From Gambelia wislizenii (lineage: Eukaryota; Chordata; Lepidosauria; Squamata; Crotaphytidae): a stretch of 64,000 nt of DNA. The stretch spans positions 9,875,501 through 9,939,500 of the forward strand of contig JAUMIR010000015.1 in NCBI GenBank assembly GCA_030847615.1. Reading direction: 5' to 3'. Position numbers and translations under genes: made by a program. Below are positions 33,718 through 44,943 of the stretch, one piece after another; within the stretch, counting starts at the first letter, position 1, and each line of letters starts with the position of its first letter. The notes under the pieces are model-generated. The model had not been told where the DNA came from, searched no databases, and was given only the letters and a program-made list of their open reading frames with translations.

Positions 33718-34529
33718 GACAAAGACATGACTTTTTCCAAGGGGGAAAAAAATCACCCTTTTATTTGCAAAAGAATCCAAGAATGTGAAAAATAAATTTA
33801 AAAATTTTAAAACCTCTTGGAATCTCATGAAGCAGATTCAGTGCTTCAAAATGTTTCATTCTTGACACAAGAACAAACAAATTTGCAAGTTTTGTCCCGA
33901 ATTAAGTGTCTAGGAGCAGCAGCTGTAAGGCAACTTTTGCCCGAGTTGTCTTGGGAGGTAAATCCTGTGGATTTGATGGGTCCACTCTACTTGAGAGTAG
34001 AGCTATTAGCCATAAGAATCTCGTATGCTGATGATGTCTTAGAATACCCGATTATGATGATGATGGAGAAAGAGCTTTCATAATCACCACCTCCCACCAT
34101 GTGTGTGTTTCTGGTTGCCAACATCAGATAAACTGAAGTCATTTGACTTGAGATTAGTAAGATTCAAAGCAAGAGTTGGAAAAACAGGTCGCTCTGTAGG
34201 ATGATTACAACAAATTACTTTGCTAATTTCAAATGTTGTGCTGGGTGTGTGCATTTCATGCATGGAAAGAAAATTGGTGAGAACTAGGAAGGACATTAGG
34301 TAAAAGAGGAGGTGTTTTAGTCACCAGGGAAACTGATGTTATTTTATCAAATCTCATCCTTATTTGTGCAGTTCCAACAGCTTCAGTTGACACTTCTGTC
34401 ATCACTGCATCTTCTCTGAGGAGTTGGTGAGTCCATTTTCAATCAGGTCACAGCACACAAACATTTTCATCCCCTCCTTCAGCAATCTCTGGTGCAAGAA
34501 GGAATTTCAGCAGGTATCCTACTTCTATA
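33718..34529. repeat. Spacer segment, left part of a unit repeated at 63.16-64.0 kb
   Basis: Its reverse complement appears at about 63171-64000. It continues at 38031-38408 once the L2 is removed. The short open frames here are not conserved as genes. Confidence 0.85.
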
Positions 34530-34539
34530 TGCCATTTCT

Positions 34540-34790
34540 AGGCCTCTGAGGCCCTTCAAAGCCAGCTCCAGCCAGACCATCGGCAGCAGCACCAGCAGTA
34601 GTGTGCCTTCAAGCTGGGGGTGGAGAGTGAGTGCTTGGCCCTCCTCCTCGTCCATAGGAACACCTGGCCTCTGAGTGCCTTTAAAGCCAGCGCCAGCCAG
34701 ACCACCGGCAGCAGCAGCAGCAGCAGCAGTAGCAGTGTGGCTTCAAACTTGGGGTGGAGAGTGAGTGCTCTTCCGTCTTACCTGAGGCTG
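34540..34790. repeat. Two-copy tandem repeat in the L2 5' region, with (CAG)n
   Basis: About 125-bp units starting near 34540 and 34666, each with 'gccagaccaycggcagcagc' and 'ggggtggagagtgagtgct'. The second holds a pure CAG run (34708-34728). Repeated 5' units often act as promoter monomers in LINEs; here that is only an inference. Confidence 0.75.
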
Positions 34791-35858
34791 GGAAGGAGGC
34801 AGGGGCAGCCATCAGAGTAGTGTTGGGGAATGGGAGATATGGCTGGAACAGAGCGAACAAATGTTGCAAGAGAAGACGGGATCGCTGTTTGAAAGCTATC
34901 CCGTCTTCAGTTCCCTCTGTTTCCCAGAATGGCTTGGAGAGCAGACCAACCATTCCACAGAACCTCACTCTGCTCCTCTTCAATGCCAGGTCGGTGAGGA
35001 ATAAGACTCATATCATCCACGATCTTCTCTTGGATGAGGACGCCGACCTGGCTTGCTTCACGGAGACCTGGCTGGGAGAGGATAGCGCTGTCACATGGGC
35101 GCAGGCCCTCCCAGCTGGGTACTCTTTTAGCGAACAGGTGAGAGGAAGTGGGCGGGGGGGCGGAGTCGCTCTAGTCCATAAGAACCACCTGATCTTGACC
35201 AGGATACCTGTCCGGAACACAGCCCACTTCGAGTGTATATACCTAAGCCTGAAGACCAGGGACAGTTTGGGGATTCTGCTAGTCTACCGCCCCCCCCCGT
35301 TGTCTAGCAGACTCCCTAACTGAGCTGACACAGCTGGTCTCAGAGCTGCTTCTGGAGTCCCCCAGACTTTTGGTTTTGGGGGACTTCAACATTCCACTTG
35401 AGACCAGTCTAACAGGTGTGGAGACCATGACAAACATGGGCCTATCCCAATTGGTCAACGGGCCCATGCATTGTGCAGGTCACACACTTGATGCAGTCTT
35501 TAGTTCGGATCAGGCATATCCGTGGGCGGAGGTAATCAGTACCTCTGCTTTGTCATGGACGGATCATTTCCTGGTCAAGATGGAACTTAGAGCCTACATC
35601 TGCCCCACCGGGGGTGGTGGACCCATTAAAATGGTCCGCCCTCGAAGGCTAATGGAACCTATGGGTTTCCAGATAACCTTAGAGGGTTTAATGGTTGGAA
35701 ATGCCGGTGATCCTGTCGATGTTCTGGTTAATACGTGGAACACCAACCTTACCAGAGCTATCGACACGATTTCTCCTAAGCATCCTTGCCAACCCGCTTC
35801 TAACAGTAGGCCATGGTATACACCTGAGCTTAGGGAAATGAAGCGGTTTGGACAATGA
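34754..35858 (+). pseudogene. L2 LINE endonuclease domain (frameshifted)
   Basis: An apurinic-like endonuclease that nicks target DNA for reverse transcription. Landmarks: LLLFNARSVRNK (about 34970), CFTETWL (about 35058), GRGGGVAL (about 35155) and LVYRPP (about 35275), then after a frame change VLGDFNIPL (about 35373) and WTDHFLV (about 35560). The frame changes at a run of nine C (35290-35298), and one in-frame TGA (35856-35858) separates it from the RT. Both could be recent mutations, and the C-run could be a sequencing error. Confidence 0.85.
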
Positions 35859-35939
35859 CTAGAGCGCAGGTGGCGGAAGACTCGACTCTTATCTGACAGA
35901 ACTCGCCATAGGAACTTTCTTTGGTCCTATCGGGAGGCG

Positions 35940-37778
35940 ATGCGCGCAGCGCAGAAATCCTTCTCCTCTACACGTATTGCGTCTGCAGAGTCCCGTCCAG
36001 CAGAGCTGTTTAGGGTGGTGAGGGAGCTGGCGCAGGTGTCCCCTGCGCCACATCCTCTGCTTAACCCGACGACTGCCTGCTGTGATGCATTTAATAACTT
36101 CTTTGCAGATAAAATCTCTCAGATAAGAGCCGACCTAGATGCCACTATTGTAACAGAAACAATGGACGAGGTGTCCAGTGATTCCGCCGATAAAATTGTA
36201 CTGGATCAGCTGCAATCTGTGAGTACCGATGACGTGGACAAGCTCCTTTGTAGTGTGAGGAAGACAACCTGCCCCCTCTACCCTTGCCCATCTTGGCTGG
36301 CCGTCCAGGGAGGGGATGCATTGCGGAAGTTCCTTGTGAGCATCATCAATGCATCCTTCAGGGAAGGATATATTCCATCATGTCTAAAGGAGGCAGCTGT
36401 TAAGCCTATTTTGAAAAAACCTTCCCTGGACCCCCTGGTTATAAATAATTATAGGCCAGTCTCTTTGTTACCATTTTTGAGCAAGGTGATCGAGAGGGCG
36501 GTTGCTCTTCAACTCCAAGCTGTCTTGGATGAAACCGATTACCTAGACGCATTTCAAACTGGCTTTAGGACAGGCTTTGGGGTTGAGACTGCCATGGTTG
36601 CTTTAACCGACGATCTGCGTCTGAGCATCGACAGGGGTAGTGTGACCCTGTTGGTGCTCCTAGACCTCTCAGTGGCTTTTGATACAATAGATCACAGCAT
36701 TCTTTTGGATCGCCTGAGGGAGTTAGGCATCGGAGGCACTGCTTTGCAGTGGTTCCGGTCCTTCCTCTCAGGCAGGACCCAGACAGTGCTGCTCGGGGAC
36801 AGTAGTTCCAGTAAAAGGGAGCTTATCTGTGGAGTACCACAGGGTGCTATTCTGTCCCCGATGTTATTTAACATCTATATGAAGCCGCTGGGTAAGATTA
36901 TCCGGAGTTATGGAGCTGGGTGTTATCAGTACGCTGATGACACTCAGATCTATTTCTCCATATCTCGTTCGTCGGTCTCGAATTCTGACGGCATCTCTTC
37001 TCTCAATGAATGTCTTTGGGCAGTAATGGGCTGGATGAGGGAAAAAAGATTGAGACTGAATCCAGACAAGACGGAGGTGCTCACGGTAGCGGCCCCGAAA
37101 CCAAGAATCGGGTTGCAATCTCCAGTCCTGGATGGGGTCACACTCTCCTCCAGTGACTGTGTTCGCAGTCTAGGGGTGATCCTTGACTCGTCACTCCTGA
37201 TGACAAATCAGGTAAATGCGACAGTCAGGAGCGCTTGCTATCAGCTTCGGATGATACGCCAGCTGCGCCCTTTTCTGGAAGTAAGGGATCTTGAGACTGT
37301 TGTACACGCGCTGGTAACCTCATGTCTTGATTTCTGTAATGCACTCTACATGGGGCTACCCTTGTGCTTAGTTCAGAAATTACAGCTGGTAAAAAATATG
37401 GCAGCCAGGCTAGTTTCTGGGACATCTAGGAGGGACCACATTACTCCGGTTCTGAGGTCCCTCCACTGGCTGCCTATCAGCTTCCAGGCCCAGTACAAGG
37501 TGTTGGTTATCACCTTTAAAGCCCTAAATGGCTTGGGCCCAAGCTATCTCAGGGACCGCCTTCTCCCTTATAATCCTCCCCGCGCTCTCCGGTCCTCTGG
37601 GAGGAATTTGTTGCAGCCACAAAGACCTAGGCTGGTGACCACCTCCCAGAGGGCTTTCTCAGCTGTTGCCCCCAAATTGTGGAATGGCCTGCCGGATGAG
37701 ATCCGCCTATTGACATCATTAGACAGCTTTAAAAAGGCTGTCAAGATGGTTCTCTTCAGGCAGGCTTTTCCAGAATAG
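35940..37778 (+). CDS. L2 LINE reverse transcriptase, open frame of 612 codons
   Basis: A non-LTR retrotransposon reverse transcriptase. Landmarks in order: KPILKKPSLDPLVINNYRPV (about 36400-36460), LLDLSVAFDTIDH (about 36658), GVPQGAILSPMLFNIYM (about 36830-36880), QYADDTQIYFS (YADD at 36930-36941), and the late HWLPI...YKVL and FKALNGLGPSYL segments (about 37470-37550). It ends SFKKAVKMVLF. This order and wording are those of the vertebrate L2 clade. The frame is intact and reads upstream to the TGA at 35856. It is a transposon gene, not a host gene. Confidence 0.9.
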   Translation: MRAAQKSFSSTRIASAESRPAELFRVVRELAQVSPAPHPLLNPTTACCDAFNNFFADKISQIRADLDATIVTETMDEVSSDSADKIVLDQLQSVSTDDVDKLLCSVRKTTCPLYPCPSWLAVQGGDALRKFLVSIINASFREGYIPSCLKEAAVKPILKKPSLDPLVINNYRPVSLLPFLSKVIERAVALQLQAVLDETDYLDAFQTGFRTGFGVETAMVALTDDLRLSIDRGSVTLLVLLDLSVAFDTIDHSILLDRLRELGIGGTALQWFRSFLSGRTQTVLLGDSSSSKRELICGVPQGAILSPMLFNIYMKPLGKIIRSYGAGCYQYADDTQIYFSISRSSVSNSDGISSLNECLWAVMGWMREKRLRLNPDKTEVLTVAAPKPRIGLQSPVLDGVTLSSSDCVRSLGVILDSSLLMTNQVNATVRSACYQLRMIRQLRPFLEVRDLETVVHALVTSCLDFCNALYMGLPLCLVQKLQLVKNMAARLVSGTSRRDHITPVLRSLHWLPISFQAQYKVLVITFKALNGLGPSYLRDRLLPYNPPRALRSSGRNLLQPQRPRLVTTSQRAFSAVAPKLWNGLPDEIRLLTSLDSFKKAVKMVLFRQAFPE

Positions 37779-38030
37779 CTAACCCCGGCCTCAGGAACCC
37801 CCTCTGGAGGTTACTTCTGGACCTCCAAACTGATGCTGCTTGCTTGAAAGGGTTTTTAATAAACTGTATTATATATTGATTTTAATTGGTATTAATTTAA
37901 TAATTTTTAAGGGGGGGAAGGAATTTTGAGCTGTTTTATACTGTGTATTTTTTATTGTTGTAAGCCGCCCTGATTGCTTGCAGAGGGGCGGGATATAAAT
38001 AAATTTTATTATTATTATTTATTATATTAT

Positions 38031-38408
38031 TTAGGGGATAGGAAAACCTAAGAAAATTGCTGATCTGTTGCTGATTAACTTTTCCTCATTAACTTGCATA
38101 GTTTTTCTTTTCCTTTATTTCAGAATGTTGTTCTTTTCTACACAATTGAAATATAGATCTAGCATGCATTCCTTTTCGAATTATAAAAACAGGAATTTGA
38201 ATCCACATTGGTAATACAAGTCGCCTTGGCTAGTTCATAGTCTTTTAAGAAATCTAAAACCTTTTTCTATTACAGGAATGAAAACTTCCTATCTTTCTAC
38301 TTAACCTTCTTCCCAGCCAGGATGAACCCTGAGGCAAAGGTGCTGTATCTTGAGGGTATCCAAACTGAACCAGATAGGAAAGCTTCCTGTCATCCATCTT
38401 GAACTTTG
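38031..38408. repeat. Spacer segment, right part of the unit repeated at 62795-63170
   Basis: The reverse complement of 62795-63170 with few differences. It ends at 38408, two bases before the right arm of the inverted duplication starts. Confidence 0.85.
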
Positions 38409-38855
38409 GGACCTGGGACCATCTTCAATGAATGCAACCTTTCTGCATCTTTCAAGACTCTTCCCAAGAACTTAAGTTAAGAACACCCCATGAAGTCTTG
38501 CACTCTGATAAGGGAGAATGCTGGGAAGAACAATGCAGGGGAGATTCAGAGAAATGGTGGCTGAAAGACCTTCACATCCCTAAGGAGGACTTATTTATCT
38601 CTTGCCCTTCTAAATGATGGAGAGGTACAAGCAAAGTAGTTTTGCAAAACAATAAAAACAAGAAGATCAGAGTGTTGAGATAAGGAAGTGGCATTCTGCA
38701 GAGCTGACAAAATGCTGCTTGTTTCAAGCTTGTCACTTATTAAAGGAATTTGGGGGCATGAAGTTTTCCAGAAATTGCTTGCTAATGGAAGCCTCAGGGA
38801 AGAAGGGGAGTCACCAAGCCAGCCATGGGGCCCTCAAGGGACCCAAAGAAAATGC

Positions 38856-38944
38856 TATAAAAGGGTTCACTGTGCTGAGAGTCTCCAACACCTTCACCTG
38901 ACTTGCTTATTCCAGCTATTGAGTTCTACTACTCAGAGGTTTTG
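38856..38944 (+). promoter_or_regulatory. TATA box and non-coding exon 1 of the right beta-protein gene
   Basis: TATAAAAG at 38856-38863, start site expected near 38886, and exon 1 of about 59 nt ending GGTTTTG|GTAAGT, with the intron starting at 38945. Confidence 0.85.
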
Positions 38945-41690
38945 GTAAGTCTAACTATACATATCTCTGTGCTTTTGTTGAAATTACAGTGGAATTATGT
39001 CTGTGGGGAATATGTTGCTATTGCAGGATGGTGCTGAAATGTATCTTGCAGTCAGAATATCTCTTTGTATTAAAATATTTTCTCGTTCCTTATCAGAAAT
39101 GTGATTTGAGAAGGAGCCATCTCTTCCTTCTCCAAAGGGCAGGAAGTCAGTGTTCACTTGTGGATCCCAGGCTTTGAGATTGCAAGGTGTCACTGTGGAG
39201 GGTTGCTAAGAGAGAGACTTTCAGGAGGACAAGGGAACAATGTCCCTCAGGAAGCACTAAGGCATGAATCTGCCATCCTTTGGGATTCAATGTTTTAATA
39301 AGATAGTTAAATTCAGCTGTTTCAATATCCATAAGCATTTTAAGGGTTTAAAAAAGAGTTTTTAAATGGATTTTAGTAGTTTTAATGTTTTAACTTCTAA
39401 ATTAATTGTTTTTAAAATTTTATATTTAGATTGTTACTTTTTATCTTTTCTATTTTTTAAACTTGCATTGCTTTCAATATATTTTCAGCTGTCTTGAGTC
39501 CCATTGTAGGAAAAATGAAGGGATATAAATGAATAAAATAAGAATAAGAAAAAGCATATCCAACCATATAATGAAAAGGCTTCCACCTTCCAGGGCAATC
39601 TGTTCCACAATCAAATAACTCACACGAATAGGAATTTCCAGTGACAGGAACTAAATAATTAAAATCAACCAAATTATCAATTATTAGAATTTAAGAAATT
39701 ATAATCATTAGTCAATATTCAGATTATTTTAACAGAAAGGAGATTCCTTAAGAAAGCACTAATTGTCTGATTTATATTGGTCTTTTACAATTAACTTAAT
39801 TCCAGTGATACTTAAACTCAGACATTTTTCATCCAGCCACAGAGACAAAGGACAACCACCCTTTGCACTGGCCTGATCCAATGTCAAAGAGCTTATACCA
39901 TCAAACATTTCCCCTGGAATTTTAGTCTCAGCCCTGGGTATTCTTGTAGGGAAGTGAATAGAAAATTCTTTATATTTATGTATTTTATAATCTCTCACAT
40001 TCCAACATTTGGTTCCAGCTTACAATGCCTTCCAATAAATCCAAAGCACTCTGCAATTTTCAGTTTCCAAATGAGAATTCCAACTGGTCGGATTACTTCA
40101 ATCTAATATGCATTTGACCTGGATGGGGGGAATGGGAACCCCTTTCAGGAATCCTGGGAGGGTGTGTGGTTGTTGTATTACCACTTAGGAGAGGGTGTCA
40201 GGGAGGCCCTCCAAAAGTTAGAGGACTGCAACTGCCAGCCTTTGCTATGCTGGCTGGGTCTGGTGGGAAGTACAGCTCAACAATATCTGGAAGTTGGAAA
40301 TTTACCCATATTTCCTCCCAAAGTACCCTGGTAAACACTTATAAAAAGAGTCTTCCAAGGTAAATGTAGCAATGGAAGAGAGAACCATCAAGAATCCAGG
40401 AACTGATCTTTAACTTCTATGGAAATACTCAACACAGCTGAGAGCTGAAGAGATTCTGTGAATAATAGGGGAAGGTTGAGCTTTGGACTGGATGAGCAAG
40501 AATGGGAGTACGTACACAATAGCTCAGGTGTAAGGATGAGATTCTTCACTAAGTTTCTTTGTAGAGGAAGCAAAAGCTATTTTTAACAATGTTTTTCCTG
40601 CTGTGAGAAAGTCTTTGAGAACCATTCATTTTTGAAGCTTTTTCTTAATTCAGGATTCATTCTGTGCCAAATTTGTAAAAGGCTCTTTTGTCCCGAACAC
40701 AGTATTTTCTGTGCAGAAAGCCATGTTTCTATGCAGAGGTATTATTTCATGCACAGAAAATGCTATTTTTTAAACAGAACATTTTGCTTTCTCTGTAAGT
40801 TAACCACGTACAAATGTTGTGCAAAATAAGCTACCAGTTATAGCATTTTCTATGGAATTCCCCCCAGCATTTTCTGAATGGGAGATGTTATTTCACCTTA
40901 GGTATACTATACCCTGTGCAGAAAGCGCTATCTTCTGCAGACAGAACCACCAGTAAATCTTGCACAGAATATATTTGTAACTGCAAAGTATAAATTTCTT
41001 TTCATTAGGGTTTCTAAACACTTCCAAACATGTTTTTTTTTACTATTCTGTGAATATTTTTTAATATTCCTTCCATCCTTACTCAGGAGGATGATAGCTG
41101 GTAACTTCCATAAACTGCCCATTGATTAAATAAATAAGTAGCATTACATGATTTCTCAAATCAATAATGCCTTCAATGTGAAATCAAAGGCTTTCATTGC
41201 CAGCATCCATAGATTTTCCTTGGTTTTTTTCTGGGCTGTGAGGCCGAGTTCTGGAAGGGTCCCTCTGCTAGTCACAAAAAGTGACGTATCTTTCCCTTTC
41301 TCCCATCTTTTCAGTTCAATACTGTGAATGTGCTAATGCATTTTTCTAAAGTATACCCTCTGGTAGCTGGAAGATTTTAAAAGGTTCTCAGTGGGAGGAA
41401 TCATGGCTCTCAGAGTGGATGGTGCCCTCACTGACCTCAACAGCACCCTCAGCTGTGAGACTCCATAAGGTGTAAGAGAAGACCTTGAAATTTCCATAAA
41501 ACTGATTCATATAAAAGAAATGTTCTACATATCTCAAAACTTAACAAGTGCATTAAAAATATAAAATAGCCATAGGTTGGATGAATGCTTGGGACTAGAA
41601 TCTGAATAGTTCAGCAGGACAGTAGGTAGCAGATGCCATATAGTTCTCTCTGATTTAACAAACACCAGAATCATTGTGTCCTTGTTTCAG
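38945..41690 (+). other. Intron of the right beta-protein gene
   Basis: 2.75 kb from GTAAGT to the acceptor CCTTGTTTCAG (ends 41690). It lacks the CR1 found in the left intron. It holds the foldback repeat at 40208-40292 and an L2-type tail near 39450-39540. Confidence 0.8.
40208..40292. repeat. Short foldback repeat, right intron
   Basis: Reverse-oriented counterpart of 30331-30417. Confidence 0.55.
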
Positions 41691-41707
41691 AGGCAGTTCT
41701 GTCAGCA

Positions 41708-42154
41708 ATGGTGGATTGTGGTCCAGTGTGCACCATCCCCTCCTATGCTTCTACCCCCACCGTTGGATTAGGATTGGCAGGTGCAAGAGGCTTGGGAAAG
41801 CTGTCCTTTGGTAGCCTCAGCTACAGCAGTTTTGGCTATGCAGGTGGTGCCCTGGCAGAATCATCCGATAATCTTGGCACCCTAGCTGGAGTCACGCCTT
41901 CCTGCATCAACCAGACCCCACCATCCGAGTTGGTGATTCAGCCACCTCCTTTTACTGTCATCGTCCCAGGGCCCATCCTCACTTCTTCTTGTGAGCCTGT
42001 CTATGTTGGAGGCAACACTCCATGTGCTATTGGGGGTTATGGGCTAGCAGGAGGCTTTGGCTTTGGCAGTCGGAACTTTGGCTTTGGTAACCTGCATGGA
42101 GGATATTTGGGATCAGGTTATTCCAGACTGCGTCGTGGTAGCGTTTGCCCCTAG
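41708..42154 (+). CDS. Corneous beta-protein (beta-keratin), right copy, 148 aa
   Basis: Same family and length as the left copy. Core box at residues about 64-98 (PPSELVIQPPPF, VIVPGPIL, SSCEPVYV) forms the beta-sheet sandwich known for the family. The Gly/Ser-rich head starts MVDCGPVC, and a Gly/Phe/Tyr-rich tail ends RRGSVCP. Cysteines at 4, 8, 66, 95, 106 and 147 could make disulphides in the cornified layer. Exon 2 begins at 41691, the ATG is at 41708, and AATAAA is at 42435-42440. Relative to the left copy most substitutions lie in residues 1-60 and 108-148; the core has one. The frame is intact, so probably expressed in scale epidermis; the tissue is inferred from the family. Confidence 0.93.
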   Translation: MVDCGPVCTIPSYASTPTVGLGLAGARGLGKLSFGSLSYSSFGYAGGALAESSDNLGTLAGVTPSCINQTPPSELVIQPPPFTVIVPGPILTSSCEPVYVGGNTPCAIGGYGLAGGFGFGSRNFGFGNLHGGYLGSGYSRLRRGSVCP

Positions 42155-42434
42155 ACCTGTGAAATGGAACAAGAATACTCATGTGATCTCAGGATGACCC
42201 ACAAGCCTATGATGTCAGAAATCTTTCCCTGGTAACAGAACCAAATGATCTCCTAGAACCATCACTGAAGTCAAGATCTTGTCCATGGATTTGTCCATCC
42301 TTTCTTTCTACCCATTTCCCCCTTTTTTCTTCTAAATCTCTCAATCCCAGTAACCCGGTAACAGTCTTGTGTACTTCAACTTGTTCCTCGCCTCTTTTCT
42401 GTATCATTGTTGAACGCATTCTTCTCTCCTTTTC

Positions 42435-42440
42435 AATAAA
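42435..42440 (+). terminator. Polyadenylation signal, right beta-protein gene
   Basis: AATAAA about 280 nt past the stop codon. Confidence 0.8.
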
Positions 42441-42535
42441 TCTTATTTTGCATCCTAATCTGTGTCTCTCTGGCTTTGAATCTCTTGGTGTAAATTTCAG
42501 AATGTATGACCACAGCTGGTTTGAAAGTGTTGGGT

Positions 42536-42556
42536 GTGTGTGTGTGTGTGTGTGTA
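42536..42556. repeat. (GT)n microsatellite
   Basis: A short GT repeat downstream of the right beta-protein gene. The left copy has a shorter CA run at 28077-28087. Confidence 0.85.
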
Positions 42557-42601
42557 GATATTTTGATCAAAGGATTATGGGGAGACCCTTGGCTGTCATC
42601 T

Positions 42602-43640
42602 AGAGAATCATAGAATCATAGAGTTGGAAGAGACCACAAGTGCTATGCAGGCCAACCTCCTGCCACGCAGGAATGCACAATCAAATCATTTTGGACAGAT
42701 GGCCACCCAGCCTCTGTTTAAAGACCTCCAAAGAAGGATACACTGCCACTCTCCAAGGCAGGGCATTCCATTGTTGAACAGTTCTTAAAGCCAGGAAGTT
42801 CTTCCGAATGTTGAGGTGGAATCTCTTTTCCTATAGTTGGAGTCCATTGTTCCTTCTCCTAGTTTCTGGAGTAGCAGAAAACAAGCTTGCTCAACCCTCA
42901 GTATGACATCCCTCCAAATATTTCAACATGGCTATCATGTCACCTCTTCACGTTCTCTTCTCCAGGCTAAAGATACCCAAGCTTCCTAAGCCACTTCTCA
43001 TAGGACATGGCTTCCAGACCTCCCAACATTTTTGTTGCCCACCTCTGGACACATTCCAGCTTGTCAATATCCTTCTTGAATTGTGATGCCCAGAACTGGA
43101 CACAGAATTCCAGGTGAGGTCTGACCAAGGCAGAATAGAGTGGCATGATTACTTCCCTCGATCTAGACACTATACTCCTATTGATCCAGCCTAGAATTGC
43201 ATTGGCTTTTCTAGCTGCTGCATCACACTGCTAACCCATGTTCAGCTTGTTCCACTAAGACTCCTACATCCCTTTTGGAGGCACTGCTGCCAAGCCAGTT
43301 GTCACCCATCCTAAATCTCTGCTTTTCATTTTTCCTGACTACGTGTACATTTTTGCCTGTTGAAATTCATGTTGTTAGTGCTGGCCCAGCTTTCTAATCT
43401 GTTAAGGTCATTTTTAATTCTATACCTGTCCTTTGGGGTATTAGCTACCTCTCCTAATTTGGTGTCATCTGCAAATTTGATAAGCATGCCCTCTATTCCC
43501 TCATCCAAGTCATTGACAAAGATGATGAATAGCACTGGGCCCAGGACAGAACCCTGCGGCACCCCACTAGTCACTTCTCTCCAGGATGAAGAGGAGCCAT
43601 TGGTGACTACCCTTTCAGTTTGGTCAGTCAACCAATTACA
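42602..43640 (-). mobile_element. CR1 LINE 3' kilobase, right arm
   Basis: Counterpart of 26998-28023. The RT piece with SGVPQGSVLGPVLF and FADDTKL is open at 43326-43631, and the tail lies at 42602-42660. Confidence 0.85.
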
Positions 43641-44122
43641 AATCTACCTAACCGTCACATTGTTACCCTGTCCTATACACCCTCCCTATAATATCGCATA
43701 ATTAACAATATTAAGATGCTTCATGGGATCTAGTAGACCTGATCAAAAGGTGGGGTCAAACAGAAGTCACAAGGGCCTACGCTGATGCCATGGAAAAATA
43801 CTAGCAGACACACCAAATATAGGATGAAGCAAAGTCCCTAGTCAACAATGCCATGAAGGTGGAATGTGCTAATCCCCAGTTGGGCATCCTCAGTGACAAA
43901 GAAGTAAGTGACCAAAACAAGTGACAAAAACAACCCTTTTCCCCAGGATATGTTCCTCATGACCTTTTCCTGTCCTACAATGCAAAGTTCTCATAAACCC
44001 ATCAATTCCTATCTCTCAGCCATTAACAGTAATCAGCAAAGTTATAGTTTCCTTTCTTCAAATGGGGAAAATCCATGCCAGCTTTGTTCTATGCCCAAAT
44101 AACCCCTCAGAACACAAAATAT
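43641..44122. other. Arm sequence without genes
   Basis: Non-coding counterpart of about 26.5-27.0 kb. Confidence 0.5.
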
Positions 44123-44932
44123 CTCTGGCTTTTCTTCGCAAACGAAGATTCAGGAAGGACTCATCCTGCGCTTTCTGCAAGCGCGCTGATGACTAAAAAG
44201 GCCAATCCGAGATAAACAATTCCGGTTGCAAAAAGCACAGCAGAAGGTCTCCTTGGGTGATGTTTTTGGGTTGTGATTCTTTCTGCGTTGTCGTTTCTCT
44301 TCAAGACTTGTTCGTCGTGAGTTCTCAAATAAGGCTGCAGCATTGTGGATAGTGCGTCTCCATGCCTCCCGATGTGAGGCCAGGGCGGACCACTGTTGGT
44401 GATCAATTTGGCCAAGCCTGAGATGTTGTTTCAGGGAGTCTTTGTATCGCTTTTTTGGAGTGCCCCTCTTACGCTGACCCGTGGCGAGTTCACCGTAGAG
44501 TAGTATTTTTGGGAGGCGATGGTCCTCCATCCTAGAAACGTGCCCTGCCCAGCGCAGCTGTGTTCTCAATATCATGGCCTCAATGCTGGTGATCCCTGCT
44601 TGCTCAAGGACAGCAACATTCGTCACATAGTCAGTCCAGTGTATATTTAGGATTGTGCGTGGACAGCGCTGATAAAAGCGCTCGAGGAGTCGTAGGTGGT
44701 GGCGATAGGTGACCCATGTTTCAGATCCATAAAGGAGGATAGACAGTACGATGGCTCTATACACACTGATTTTTGTGCTTTGCCTCAGGTGTTTATTGCT
44801 CCAGACTCTTTTGTGAAGTCTTCCAAATGCACTATATGCCTTTGCTAATCTGTGATCGATCTCTTTGTCAATCTTGGCATCTGAGGAGATGATGCTTCCC
44901 AGGTAGGTGAACTGCTGAACGGACACAAAATA
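44123..44932 (-). mobile_element. RTE-like LINE 3' fragment with target-site duplication
   Basis: A 5'-truncated element flanked by ACACAAAATAT (44112-44122 region, repeated around 44933-44943). The left arm preserves the empty site near 26550. Its open frame (44150-44992, reading into flanking DNA at its start) has QFTYLGSIISSD, YGSETWVTYRHHL, LRWAGHVSRMEDHRLPK, and a final C-x2-C...H zinc-finger-like pattern (CAFCNR...SHQRAC). The family matches the endonuclease fragment at 59.4-61.0 kb. I leave the clade open. Confidence 0.85.
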
Positions 44933-44943
44933 TAGTACAAATA

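Larger units (their letters stand above)
34530..38030 (+). mobile_element. Near-complete L2-clade LINE, inserted in the spacer
   Basis: A 3.5-kb element with a 5' region containing a tandem repeat, an ORF2-type coding region (34754-37778) and a 3' tail 'gggcgggatataaataaa' followed by ATT repeats. The third copy of the flanking DNA (about 63.17 kb) reads straight through the insertion point ('catttctag|ggggtagg'), so the ends are well defined and the insertion is later than that duplication. Confidence 0.9.

Noticed and set aside
34084..34296. 70-codon frame conserved at 63415-63627
   Set aside because: Conservation is explained by the recent segmental duplication; there are no gene signals.
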